A stretch of DNA of 8,508 nt. It comes from a bacterium (GTDB taxonomy: Bacteria; Pseudomonadota; Gammaproteobacteria; Burkholderiales; Burkholderiaceae_C). The notes beneath the pieces are model-generated. The model did not search any database, was not told the origin of the DNA, and saw only the letters and a program-made list of their open reading frames with translations. Positions 1-7,227 of the stretch are shown piece after piece (position 1 is the stretch's first letter; every line of letters starts with the position of its first letter). Both the position numbers and the translations under genes were made by a program. The stretch covers positions 1 to 8,508 of the forward strand of contig JAVBYK010000445.1 of assembly GCA_030824095.1 (NCBI GenBank), given 5' to 3'.

Positions 1-110
1 CGGGCGATGAAGGGGACGGTGGCGCCTTCGTCGAGCAACTGGACGGCGGCCTCCACCTGTTGGGGACGGACACGGATTTCCTGCGCGATTTGCGCGATGA
101 TTTTCTGCAT
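1..110 (-). CDS. tex: Tex, RNA-binding transcription accessory protein (N-terminal fragment, cut by window edge)
   Basis: Only the first 36 codons and two bases of the next are in the window; the gene continues past position 1. The ATG at 110-108 opens a reading frame beginning MQKIIAQIAQEI and containing QQVEAAVQLLDEGATVPFIA. The segment LLDEGATVPFIAR is the hallmark N-terminal motif of Tex, a highly conserved cytoplasmic protein of roughly 770-800 residues with a helix-rich N-terminal region, a YqgF-like domain, helix-hairpin-helix motifs and a C-terminal S1 RNA-binding domain. Tex associates with nucleic acid and transcription; its exact role varies between species. No strong Shine-Dalgarno precedes the ATG (the upstream bases read TTCGTTATTCCGCC). 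The gene lies 98 bp downstream of the c-di-GMP gene on the same strand, so read-through is possible, but I see no functional link. The identification rests on a short but very characteristic stretch. Confidence 0.87.
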   Translation of the reverse strand, partial: MQKIIAQIAQEIRVRPQQVEAAVQLLDEGATVPFIA

Positions 111-141
111 GGCGGAATAACGAAGACTGACAGGGACAGAA

Positions 142-159
142 GCCGCCCGGATGGGCAGC
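142..159 (-). terminator. Hairpin between the signalling operon and tex, possible weak terminator
   Basis: Read on the minus strand, GCTGCCC-ATCC-GGGCGGC forms a 7-bp stem (one G-T wobble) closed by a 4-base loop, followed by TTCTGTCCCTGTC. It sits about 50 bp after the stop codon of the c-di-GMP gene and 32 bp before the tex start. The following tract is only partly T-rich, so it is at best a weak intrinsic terminator; it could equally be an attenuating structure in a shared transcript or a chance GC-rich palindrome. The remainder of 111-208 shows no convincing promoter for tex. Confidence 0.3.
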
Positions 160-208
160 CAGAATTCAAACAAGGGCGCGAGTTTGCCACAGGTGGCGGG
201 CGGTGCCC

Positions 209-3160
209 TCAGGCAGGCGGTCCTGCCAGCTCGGCGTAGTGGCGGAAGGCCCCGCGAATGGTTTCCAGCAGTTGCTGGTCGTCCCAGGGTTTGGTGATGA
301 ACCGGTAGATCTCTCCCCGGTTGATGGCGTCGGTCAGGCTGTCCAGCCCGGTATAGCCCGATAGCACCATACGCACGGTTTTGGGGTACAGGCTGCGCGC
401 GCGGGCCAGCAGTTCGGTTCCGGACAGGTCCGGCATGCGCTGGTCGGACAGGATCACCCCCACCGGATGCTGCGCCAGAGCCGCCAGGGCTTCCTCGCAG
501 GAAGATGCCGTGAGGATGTGGTAGTTTTCACGACGCAAGACCCGCGACAGTGCCGACAGGATGCTGGGCTCGTCATCCACCAATAGCAGGGTGGACAGCG
601 CCTGGTCATCCTGCGGCAGCTGCATGGGCGAAAAATCCCGTAAAAAGCGCGTCATCTCATCCACCGGAATTGGCCGGCTGATCAGGTAGCCCTGCATCAC
701 ATCGCACTGCAGGGTGCGCAACTGGCGTGCCTGGCCGCTGGTTTCAACGCCCTCGGCAATGATCTCCAGGCCCAGACTGTGGCCCAGGGCAATGACTGCC
801 TTGACGATGGAGGCGTTGTTGCTGTTGGTGGTCATGTCCCGTACAAAGGCCATGTCCACCTTGAGCTTGTGCACTTCCAGTTGCTGCAGATAGGCCAGCG
901 ACGAGTAGCCGGTGCCGAAGTCGTCAATCGACAGGCGCACACCCAGCGCCTTCAGTTCTGCCAGCGACTGGAACGATTTTTCCCGGTCCAGCATGACGCA
1001 GCTCTCGGTGATTTCCAGTTCCAGTTGCTCGGGGGCGATGCCGGTTTCCTGCAGCGCAGCCTTCACGGTGGCCAGCAACTGGCCCCGGCTGAGCTGCACG
1101 GCCGAGACATTGACTGCCACCTGGCGCAGCTTCAACCCGGCATCCGACCACTGCCGAATCTGCCGGCAGGCAGTGCGCAGCACCCAGTCGCCCAGTTGCA
1201 CCACATAGCCGCTTTCCTCGGCCAGCGGAATGAATTCCACCGGTGGAATCAGCCCGCGCAGCGGATGCTGCCAGCGCACCAGCGCTTCCAGCCCGACCAC
1301 CTCGCCGCTGATCAGGTCCACCTGCGGCTGGTAGTACACGCGCAACTCGTTTTGCTCCACCGACCGGCGCAGGTCGGCTTCCAGCGTCAGGCGCTCCTTG
1401 GCGCGGCCCGACATCTCGGCCGAAAAGAAATGCAATATGCCGCGGCCCCGCAGCTTGGCTTGGTGCAGGGCAGCGTCGGCATGGCTCTGCAGCGTCTCGG
1501 CGTCCTGCCCGTCGTTGGGGTACAGCGCAATGCCGGCACTGGCGCCCACATAGACATTGTTGCCATTGAGCGCAAAGGGGCGGGCCAGCGCGTCGATCAT
1601 GCGCTGGGCGATCAGGTCGATCCAGGGCATGCCTTCGCTGTGGCTGAAGACAATATAGAACTCGTCACCGCCCACCCGCGCCAGCGTGTTGACATCGGGC
1701 AGCAATTCCTTCAGGCGCTTGCTGGCCTCCACCAGCAGCTGGTCGCCCAGGCTGTGGCCCAGGCTTTCGTTGATGGTCTTGAAGTTGTCCAGGTCGATGA
1801 ACAGCAGTGCAAACTGGGTCTGCTCGCGTTCAGCGCGCTGCAGGGTCTGACCCAGCACCTCGCGAAACAGGGCCCGGTTGGGCAGGCCGGTCAGCGGGTC
1901 GCGGTTGATGAAGAAGTCCAGGCGCTGCTCGGCATCCCGGCGTTGGGAAATGTCGCGGAGGGAGCCCCGTTGGCCCAACGAGTTGCCGTTGGTATCCAGC
2001 ACCGTCTTGCAGAGGTGCTCAATCCAGTGTTCGCTGCCGTCCTTGGCGCGGATGCGGAAAATCAGCGGCGACGCATCGTTCTGCGTACCGGCGGGTCCGC
2101 GCTGGTGCCAGGCGTCCAGGTCGTCCGGGTGGACAATTTTTTCCATCAGGCCAGCATCGGCAAAGAAGTCGTCCGGCGAATAGCCCGACTCTTCGGCACA
2201 TGCCGGGGACACATACAGGTAGCTGCCGTCCGGTGCCGTCCAGTACTCCCAATTGGGCGAATAGTCGGCCAGGATGCGGTACTTCTCCTCGCTCTTGTTC
2301 AGGAGCGCGGTGCGCTGGGCCACCAGTTGTTCCAGAAAACGGCGCAACCGGGCCAGCTCCAGGTGGGTGCGCACGCGGGCGCGCACCTCGTCAATGTCAA
2401 ACGGTTTGGTGATGTAGTCGGCACCGCCCGTATCGAATCCCTTGACCTTTTCCTGGGCCGCATCGACCACGGTCACAAAAATCACCGGAATGCGGTTGCC
2501 CACCGGCGTGGATTTGATGCGCCGGCACACCTCGTAGCCATTCATGCCCGGCATCACGATGTCCAGCAGCACCAGGTCGGGTGGCGTGGGTCCCTGCACG
2601 ATTTCGATGGCCTTGGCGCCGTTGTTGGCCACCATGATGCGGTAGTCGCCCTTGAGGGCCTCCAGCAGCTCGTGGATGTTCTCTGGTACGTCATCCACCA
2701 CCAGGATGGAGGACGGACGCTTGGGGTCCGCGTGCTGGGACACATCAAAGTTGATGGGGTTGCGCCGGTGTCGCTGCAACTCCAGTTGCGTGCGCACCCG
2801 CATGCGCAGCAGGTCCGGGTTGACGGGTTTGGTGATGTAGTCGGCAATGCCCAGGGTCAGGCCACGCGCCTCATCTGCAGCATCGGCCAGGGCGGTGACA
2901 AAGATGACCGGAATGTCGGCCGTCAGCGGATTGGCCTTGAGGTGGGAGAGCACCGAATAGCCGTCCATGCCCGGCATCTTGATGTCCAGCAGGATCAGGT
3001 CTGGCAGTGGCTCGCGCTGGGCCAGCTCCAGGGCCTTCTCGCCACTGGTAGCGGCCACGATGGCATAGCTGTCGCGCAGCACGTTCATCAGCACGTGCAG
3101 ATTCTCGTTGACGTCATCGACGATCAGAATGCGGGGACGGCCGTTGGCAATGTCGGTCAT
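209..3160 (-). CDS. Multi-receiver c-di-GMP phosphodiesterase/diguanylate cyclase (REC-REC-PAS-GGDEF-EAL-REC)
   Basis: A 983-residue soluble protein with no signal peptide or membrane segment. Domains in order: REC1 (about 10-130; D15/D16, phosphoacceptor D59, T89, K111), REC2 (about 150-270; D156/D157, D200, T230, K252), a helical linker (270-292), PAS with PAC (about 290-412), GGDEF (about 415-580; intact GGDEF at 497-501, FIDLDNFK at 454-461), EAL (about 590-845; E625-A-L-x-R629, N684, E716, DDFGTGYSSL from 746, K767, E803, Q823), and a C-terminal RpfG-like REC3 (about 857-975; D862/D863, D906, K957 in FITKPWDD). The EAL catalytic set is complete, so hydrolysis of c-di-GMP to pGpG is predicted. 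The cyclase motif is also intact but lacks an RxxD inhibitory site (PDVN at 488-491), so net activity cannot be assigned from sequence. It starts 11 bp after the kinase stop with no clear Shine-Dalgarno, suggesting translational coupling. It is the likely output of the kinase; the ligand of the PAS domain is unknown. Confidence 0.93.
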   Translation of the reverse strand: MTDIANGRPRILIVDDVNENLHVLMNVLRDSYAIVAATSGEKALELAQREPLPDLILLDIKMPGMDGYSVLSHLKANPLTADIPVIFVTALADAADEARGLTLGIADYITKPVNPDLLRMRVRTQLELQRHRRNPINFDVSQHADPKRPSSILVVDDVPENIHELLEALKGDYRIMVANNGAKAIEIVQGPTPPDLVLLDIVMPGMNGYEVCRRIKSTPVGNRIPVIFVTVVDAAQEKVKGFDTGGADYITKPFDIDEVRARVRTHLELARLRRFLEQLVAQRTALLNKSEEKYRILADYSPNWEYWTAPDGSYLYVSPACAEESGYSPDDFFADAGLMEKIVHPDDLDAWHQRGPAGTQNDASPLIFRIRAKDGSEHWIEHLCKTVLDTNGNSLGQRGSLRDISQRRDAEQRLDFFINRDPLTGLPNRALFREVLGQTLQRAEREQTQFALLFIDLDNFKTINESLGHSLGDQLLVEASKRLKELLPDVNTLARVGGDEFYIVFSHSEGMPWIDLIAQRMIDALARPFALNGNNVYVGASAGIALYPNDGQDAETLQSHADAALHQAKLRGRGILHFFSAEMSGRAKERLTLEADLRRSVEQNELRVYYQPQVDLISGEVVGLEALVRWQHPLRGLIPPVEFIPLAEESGYVVQLGDWVLRTACRQIRQWSDAGLKLRQVAVNVSAVQLSRGQLLATVKAALQETGIAPEQLELEITESCVMLDREKSFQSLAELKALGVRLSIDDFGTGYSSLAYLQQLEVHKLKVDMAFVRDMTTNSNNASIVKAVIALGHSLGLEIIAEGVETSGQARQLRTLQCDVMQGYLISRPIPVDEMTRFLRDFSPMQLPQDDQALSTLLLVDDEPSILSALSRVLRRENYHILTASSCEEALAALAQHPVGVILSDQRMPDLSGTELLARARSLYPKTVRMVLSGYTGLDSLTDAINRGEIYRFITKPWDDQQLLETIRGAFRHYAELAGPPA

Positions 3161-3171
3161 AAACGGATCAC

Positions 3172-6100
3172 TCAGGTTGCTGACTGGGACTGATCATCCC
3201 ATGCGCGCAGCAGTTCCTGCGCGGCGTCGATATCAAAAACATCCACTTTGGCGGCAATCGCGGCGATTTTCGCCTCATCGGGCATGCCGCGCAGGGCTGC
3301 GCGCAGCTCCAGCAGCAGCGGCTCGGCAACGCCCAGGTCATACACCAGGGCCTCCCGCAACTGTGCCAGGCGTTCGCGCAACTGATCTGGCGTCAGGGTC
3401 ACCGCCACATGCTCCGGCACCGGGCGCGCGGCGGCTGCCAGGTTGTCAATGTCTTGCATCACCTCCTGCAACAGCGCGCGCACCGCCTCCAGCAGGGCCG
3501 CATCCGGTCGGGTTGCCCGTTTGAGCGCGGCGTCCATCTCCGAGACCTTGGCATACAGGGCCGCGGCACCGATGTTGCCCACCACCCCTTTGAGCGCGTG
3601 GCAATAGTCCTGGGCTGGGCGCAGGTCCTGTCCCTCCATCCGCCGCTGCAGCTCTTCTGCGGCATGGGCGTAGTTCTCGCGGAAGCGGCGCAGCTGGCGG
3701 GTGTAGGCATCCACCTTGCCGCCAATGCGGCGCACGCCTTCGCGCGCATCCACCGTCGTCATGGCCTGCAACTCTGGCGGAATATCGGATTCCGCAGGCG
3801 CACTGACCCAGACTCCGGCGCGCTCCGGTGGCACATGCACCCACTGGGTCAGCACCGCCATCAGCCGATCAGGCGCCACCGGCTTGGTGACATGGTCGTT
3901 CATGCCGGCCTCACGACTCTTTTGCGCATCCTGCGCCATTGCCAGCGCCGTCATGGCAATGATGGGCAGTGTGGCAAAGCGTTGGTTGCCCGGCGCCTGC
4001 GCCAGTGCGCGGATGCGGCGCGCCGACTCCAGTCCATCCATGACCGGCATCTGGATGTCCATCAGCACGCCGTCAAATTCGCGTTGCTGCACCATGTCCA
4101 GCGCCTGCTGGCCATCCATGGCCTCGGCCACCTCGATGCCTTCGCTGCGCAGCAGCTCGGTGGCAAATTCGCGGTTGATGTCGTTGTCTTCCGCCAGCAG
4201 CAAGCGTGCCCCGGCCAGGCGCCCACTGCTGGCCAGATTGGGCGAGGTGTTGTGCTCCGCATGGAGGATGCGCCCGCGCCCCAGCACCGACAGGATGCTG
4301 TCCAGCAGGGTCGAGGGAGACACTGGCTTGACCAGAAATCCGTCCACGCCCGCCTGCTCGGCCAGGCGGATCACGTCTTCGCGACCATAGGCCGTCACCA
4401 TCACGACCTTGGGTTGGTGAATGATTGCCGCATCGCGGTAGATCAGCCGGGTGGCCTCGTCGCCGTTCATGCCCGGCATGCGCCAGTCCATCAGCACCAG
4501 GTCATAGGGCCGGTCTGCAGCCTCGCGAACGGCCGCCAGCGCGGCCATGCCACCGGAAGCGGTGCCCACGTCGATGTGGAAATAGCCCAGCATCTCTGCC
4601 AGGATCTGGCGCGAAACCTCGTTGTCGTCCACCACCAGCACACGAATGCCCTTGAGCAGCGGCCCGGCCTGCTCCACCAGCTCGCCACGCCGCAAGGGGT
4701 TGGTGTCCTGAATCTCCAGTTGCACGGTGAAGCACATCGTCGTGCCCTTGCCCGGGCTGGTGTCTTCGACCCAGATGCGCCCGCCCATCAGTTCCACCAG
4801 ACTCTTGCTGATGGCCAGACCCAGCCCGGTGCCACCAAAGCGGCGTGTCGTGGACTGGTCTGCCTGGGTGAACTTTTCAAACAGGCGGTCCTGCACGTCG
4901 GGCGCAATGCCCATGCCGCTGTCGCGCACATAGGCCTGCAAGGTCATATGGGTCTTGGTCGAGGTCACGCAGCGAAAGCCCAACTCCACTTCGCCGCGTT
5001 CGGTGAACTTCACCGCATTGCCGCACAGATTGAGCAGGACTTGCCCCAGCCGCATGGGGTCGCCAACCAGGTGCGCCGGGATGCCCACGTCATAGCGGAT
5101 CAGGAACTCGATGCCCTTGTGCTCGGCCTGGTAGCCAATGGCGTCGGTCAACTGCTCCAGCACGGTATCCAGGCCAAACGGAATGTGTTCGATCTCGATC
5201 TTGCCGGCCTCGATCTTGGAAATGTCCAGAATGTCGTTGATGATGCCCAACAGCGAGTGCGCTGCGCCCTGGGCCTTGGCCAAATAGTTGTGCTGGCTCG
5301 GCGTGAGTTCGCTCTTGAGCGCCAGGTAGAGCATGCCCAGAACCGCATTCATGGGGGTGCGGATCTCGTGGCTCATGTTCGCCAGAAAGTCGGACTTGGC
5401 GCGGGTGGCCTCTTCCGCGATTTCCTTGGCCTGCTGCAGTTCGTGGGTGCGCGCAGTGACGATGCCTTCCAGGTTCTGGTTCAGCCGCTTGAGTTCCTGC
5501 AACGAATCGAACAGGCGTGCGCGGCTGTCGTTGACGGCCTGGACCAGCGCATTCAACTCGTCCTCATACGGGTAGTCGATCTTCTCCACCGGAGCGTCAT
5601 TGGCCTGGAAGCGCCAGCCGCCAATGGTCTGGGCGACCCGGGTCACGGTGTCGGACAGGCGATAGCGGATGGTCCACCGGAACAACAGCCACAGCGCCGT
5701 GGTCACCAGGATGGAATTGAGCACCACCACCAATGCGCCGTTTTGGGTGCGGTCCAGCACCACGCCACGGTTGGAGTACATCCGGAGTTGCCCAACCACC
5801 CGGCTTTCGCCGCGGGGCGACTGGTACACCAGTGGCACCACCGTCTGCCGGAACCGACTGGTGAGCGTGCCATCGGCCTCTGCCGGGGATGCGGGCCGGT
5901 CGCCGTTCTGCACCAGCACCTCGCCCGTGGCGGATTCAATCACCACGCCCGTGACGATGGCGTTTTGCCGAATGCCCTGCACGATGGAGCGCAACTGCGG
6001 GTTGTCCAGCTCCCACACCGCATTGGTGACGGTGGGTGCCACGGTGCGGCCCAGCGAAGCCAGATCGTTGTTGATGTCGCGGCTCACGCTGACAAACTGG

Positions 6101-6198
6101 ATGGCCAGTTGCGCCCCGGTCATGCCCAGGGCAATCAGCAAGTACCACGGCAATATCGTGTACAGCAGGCGCCGCGCCAGGGTCTGGGTGGAAAACAT
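3172..6198 (-). CDS. Membrane hybrid sensor histidine kinase with two receivers and Hpt domain
   Basis: 1008 residues from the ATG at 6198. Layout: TM1 (about 11-34), periplasmic sensor region (about 35-154, probably PAS/Cache-like, not firmly assigned), TM2 (about 155-175), HAMP-like segment and coiled coil (176-270), HisKA with H277 in MSHEIRTPMN, HATPase_c (N-box NLCGNAVKFT 390-399, G1 DSGMGI 426-431, G2 GGTGLGL 455-461), REC1 (D524/D525, D571, T602, K624), REC2 (E670/D671, D714, T750, K772), and Hpt (about 824-920; H867 in CHALKG), then a helical tail. All phosphotransfer residues are present, so it should autophosphorylate and run a His-Asp-His relay towards an external receiver. The start follows the upstream TGA by 2 bp (TGAGCATG). 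A GGAGG lies 10 bp before an in-frame TTG at 6216 (GTGs at 6213 and 6210), so a form up to 6 residues longer is possible. It sits between a periplasmic binding protein and a receiver-bearing c-di-GMP enzyme, its likely input and output partners. It resembles BvgS/TorS-type kinases but has no fused periplasmic binding domain. Confidence 0.93.
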   Translation of the reverse strand: MFSTQTLARRLLYTILPWYLLIALGMTGAQLAIQFVSVSRDINNDLASLGRTVAPTVTNAVWELDNPQLRSIVQGIRQNAIVTGVVIESATGEVLVQNGDRPASPAEADGTLTSRFRQTVVPLVYQSPRGESRVVGQLRMYSNRGVVLDRTQNGALVVVLNSILVTTALWLLFRWTIRYRLSDTVTRVAQTIGGWRFQANDAPVEKIDYPYEDELNALVQAVNDSRARLFDSLQELKRLNQNLEGIVTARTHELQQAKEIAEEATRAKSDFLANMSHEIRTPMNAVLGMLYLALKSELTPSQHNYLAKAQGAAHSLLGIINDILDISKIEAGKIEIEHIPFGLDTVLEQLTDAIGYQAEHKGIEFLIRYDVGIPAHLVGDPMRLGQVLLNLCGNAVKFTERGEVELGFRCVTSTKTHMTLQAYVRDSGMGIAPDVQDRLFEKFTQADQSTTRRFGGTGLGLAISKSLVELMGGRIWVEDTSPGKGTTMCFTVQLEIQDTNPLRRGELVEQAGPLLKGIRVLVVDDNEVSRQILAEMLGYFHIDVGTASGGMAALAAVREAADRPYDLVLMDWRMPGMNGDEATRLIYRDAAIIHQPKVVMVTAYGREDVIRLAEQAGVDGFLVKPVSPSTLLDSILSVLGRGRILHAEHNTSPNLASSGRLAGARLLLAEDNDINREFATELLRSEGIEVAEAMDGQQALDMVQQREFDGVLMDIQMPVMDGLESARRIRALAQAPGNQRFATLPIIAMTALAMAQDAQKSREAGMNDHVTKPVAPDRLMAVLTQWVHVPPERAGVWVSAPAESDIPPELQAMTTVDAREGVRRIGGKVDAYTRQLRRFRENYAHAAEELQRRMEGQDLRPAQDYCHALKGVVGNIGAAALYAKVSEMDAALKRATRPDAALLEAVRALLQEVMQDIDNLAAAARPVPEHVAVTLTPDQLRERLAQLREALVYDLGVAEPLLLELRAALRGMPDEAKIAAIAAKVDVFDIDAAQELLRAWDDQSQSAT

Positions 6199-6200
6199 GC

Positions 6201-7100
6201 TCAGTGCCACCACCAACGGGTATCCACCTCCGGCGTGCCGGGTGGCAAAACCGGGTTGGCCAGGCGAATGACTTGGCGCCGGCTCTTGGCCAGCATGTCG
6301 ATCTCCGCCGCGTGGTAGCTCTCGAACAGCTTGCGGAAAGACCCATCTGCCAGAGCAGCCGTCAGCCCCTGTTCAATACGCCGGGCCAGTGCCGTGTTCT
6401 CCTTGCGCACCCAAAAATACACCGGATACTGGAAGAACAGCGCCCTGCCCTGCTCCACCGCCAACTGCGGGTAGCTCTGCTTGCGCTCCTCCAATTCCCG
6501 GTTGGCTTCGTTCAGACCGCGCGGAAAGGCGTCAAAGCGACCGGCCACCAACATGCCAAACAGGTTTTCATAGCTGGACGATGTTTCCACCGTCAGCCCA
6601 TTGGCGCGCATGATGGGCAGATCGGCCCACTGGCTGTTCAGTCCGAAGGTGAGTTCCTTGCGCAGCGCCTGCTCGTTCATGCGGGCAATACGCGCCTGGT
6701 CGGCCGCGCGGATCACCAGCAGCCGGTAGCCCACGATGCCGCGCAGGATGTCGATCTTGATGGGCCGCATCTGGGCTTCCCGCTCCGCATTGGTGCCCAG
6801 GGCAATCACGTCAATAGCCCCTGACTGCAGCAACTGCATGCCGCGGTTCTGGGTGATGTCTTCGCTGAAAGGGGCCAGACGGGTAGCCACCTCGCCGCTG
6901 CCACCGGGTGCATGGGCCAACGCCAGTTCCAGCAGCTTCCAGCGGTATTCATAAATGGGGCCAGCCGGAAAGTAGCGCAGTGTGCTTTCTGCCGCCTGCG
7001 CCGGCGTTACCACCAGGCCGGTGCCACAGCACATTGCAGCACCTGCCAGCAGGCTCCCGATCCAGGACCTCCTCGTGCGCGGCAGCAATGGCGTGTTCAT
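6201..7100 (-). CDS. Periplasmic substrate-binding-like protein, probable ligand sensor for the adjacent kinase
   Basis: 299 residues from the ATG at 7100; an in-frame GTG at 7106 would add two. An export signal is clear: the basic stretch PRTRRSW, a hydrophobic core (about residues 15-31), and an AQA-AE cleavage site after about residue 36. TRRSWIG resembles a twin-arginine motif but lacks the usual Phe/Leu, so Sec or Tat export cannot be settled. The mature part (about 260 residues) looks like a type II periplasmic binding fold: an alpha/beta pattern with SGAIDVIALGT, a second-lobe start near LTFGLNSQWAD, GRFDAFPRGL, and the terminal-helix motif DGSFRKLFESYH. A tail of about 30 residues rich in Pro, ending RWWWH, follows. 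No permease or ATPase gene is adjacent; the kinase gene begins 2 bp after the stop. That favours a sensory accessory role, with the ligand presented to the kinase's periplasmic domain, over transport. The ligand is not predictable from sequence. Confidence 0.82.
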   Translation of the reverse strand: MNTPLLPRTRRSWIGSLLAGAAMCCGTGLVVTPAQAAESTLRYFPAGPIYEYRWKLLELALAHAPGGSGEVATRLAPFSEDITQNRGMQLLQSGAIDVIALGTNAEREAQMRPIKIDILRGIVGYRLLVIRAADQARIARMNEQALRKELTFGLNSQWADLPIMRANGLTVETSSSYENLFGMLVAGRFDAFPRGLNEANRELEERKQSYPQLAVEQGRALFFQYPVYFWVRKENTALARRIEQGLTAALADGSFRKLFESYHAAEIDMLAKSRRQVIRLANPVLPPGTPEVDTRWWWH

Positions 7101-7227
7101 TCGCACATCTTATACGGAGTAGTTTGGGCTCCGTTTGACCCAATGCACCGCAATTCGCCAAGGCCATGCCGCCAAACGCGCCTTGCATCTGTTACAACCG
7201 TTCTTTACTCGCAGCGCCTTGACACCG
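7101..7227. promoter_or_regulatory. Divergent intergenic region between the signalling operon and the methyltransferase gene
   Basis: This 127-bp gap must hold the promoters for both divergent units. It contains a perfect 6-bp inverted repeat, ACGGAG (7114-7119) and CTCCGT (7129-7134), separated by 9 bp, and an overlapping 5-bp pair TTGGG (7124-7128) and CCCAA (7139-7143). Either could be an operator or a 5' hairpin, but arms this short arise by chance. On the minus strand TATAAG (7114-7109) resembles a -10 box but lies too close to the start codon and has no good -35. On the plus strand TTGCAT (7183-7188) resembles a -35 without a convincing -10. No promoter is assigned with confidence. Confidence 0.35.

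Noticed and set aside
186..197. GCCACAGGTGGC palindrome after the c-di-GMP gene as a terminator
   Set aside because: The stem is only 4-5 bp and no T tract follows on the minus strand.
779..3193. Long plus-strand open frame (804 codons) opposite the c-di-GMP gene
   Set aside because: It is exactly antisense to a clearly recognisable multi-domain protein, has low-complexity His/Gln/Val/Ala-rich composition without any domain, and is explained by GC-rich codon bias leaving the opposite frame free of stops.
3409..6318. Long plus-strand open frame (969 codons) opposite the hybrid kinase
   Set aside because: Same reasoning: antisense to an intact kinase with all catalytic motifs, His/Gln/Ala/Leu-rich translation with no fold motif, and it runs across a gene junction.
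7021..7032. Cys pair (MCC) in the binding-protein signal region as a lipobox
   Set aside because: The residue before Cys is Met rather than Gly/Ala/Ser, and a normal AQA-AE signal peptidase I site follows, so a lipoprotein is unlikely.
7097..7108. Three-codon mini-frame ATG TGC GAA TGA overlapping the binding-protein start
   Set aside because: Too short to weigh; such mini-frames are expected by chance and no leader-peptide context (repeated codons, attenuator hairpin) is seen.
7098..7114. TATAAG as a -10 box for the signalling operon
   Set aside because: It lies only 8 bp before the ATG, which would give a nearly leaderless mRNA, and no -35-like hexamer is found 16-18 bp upstream.
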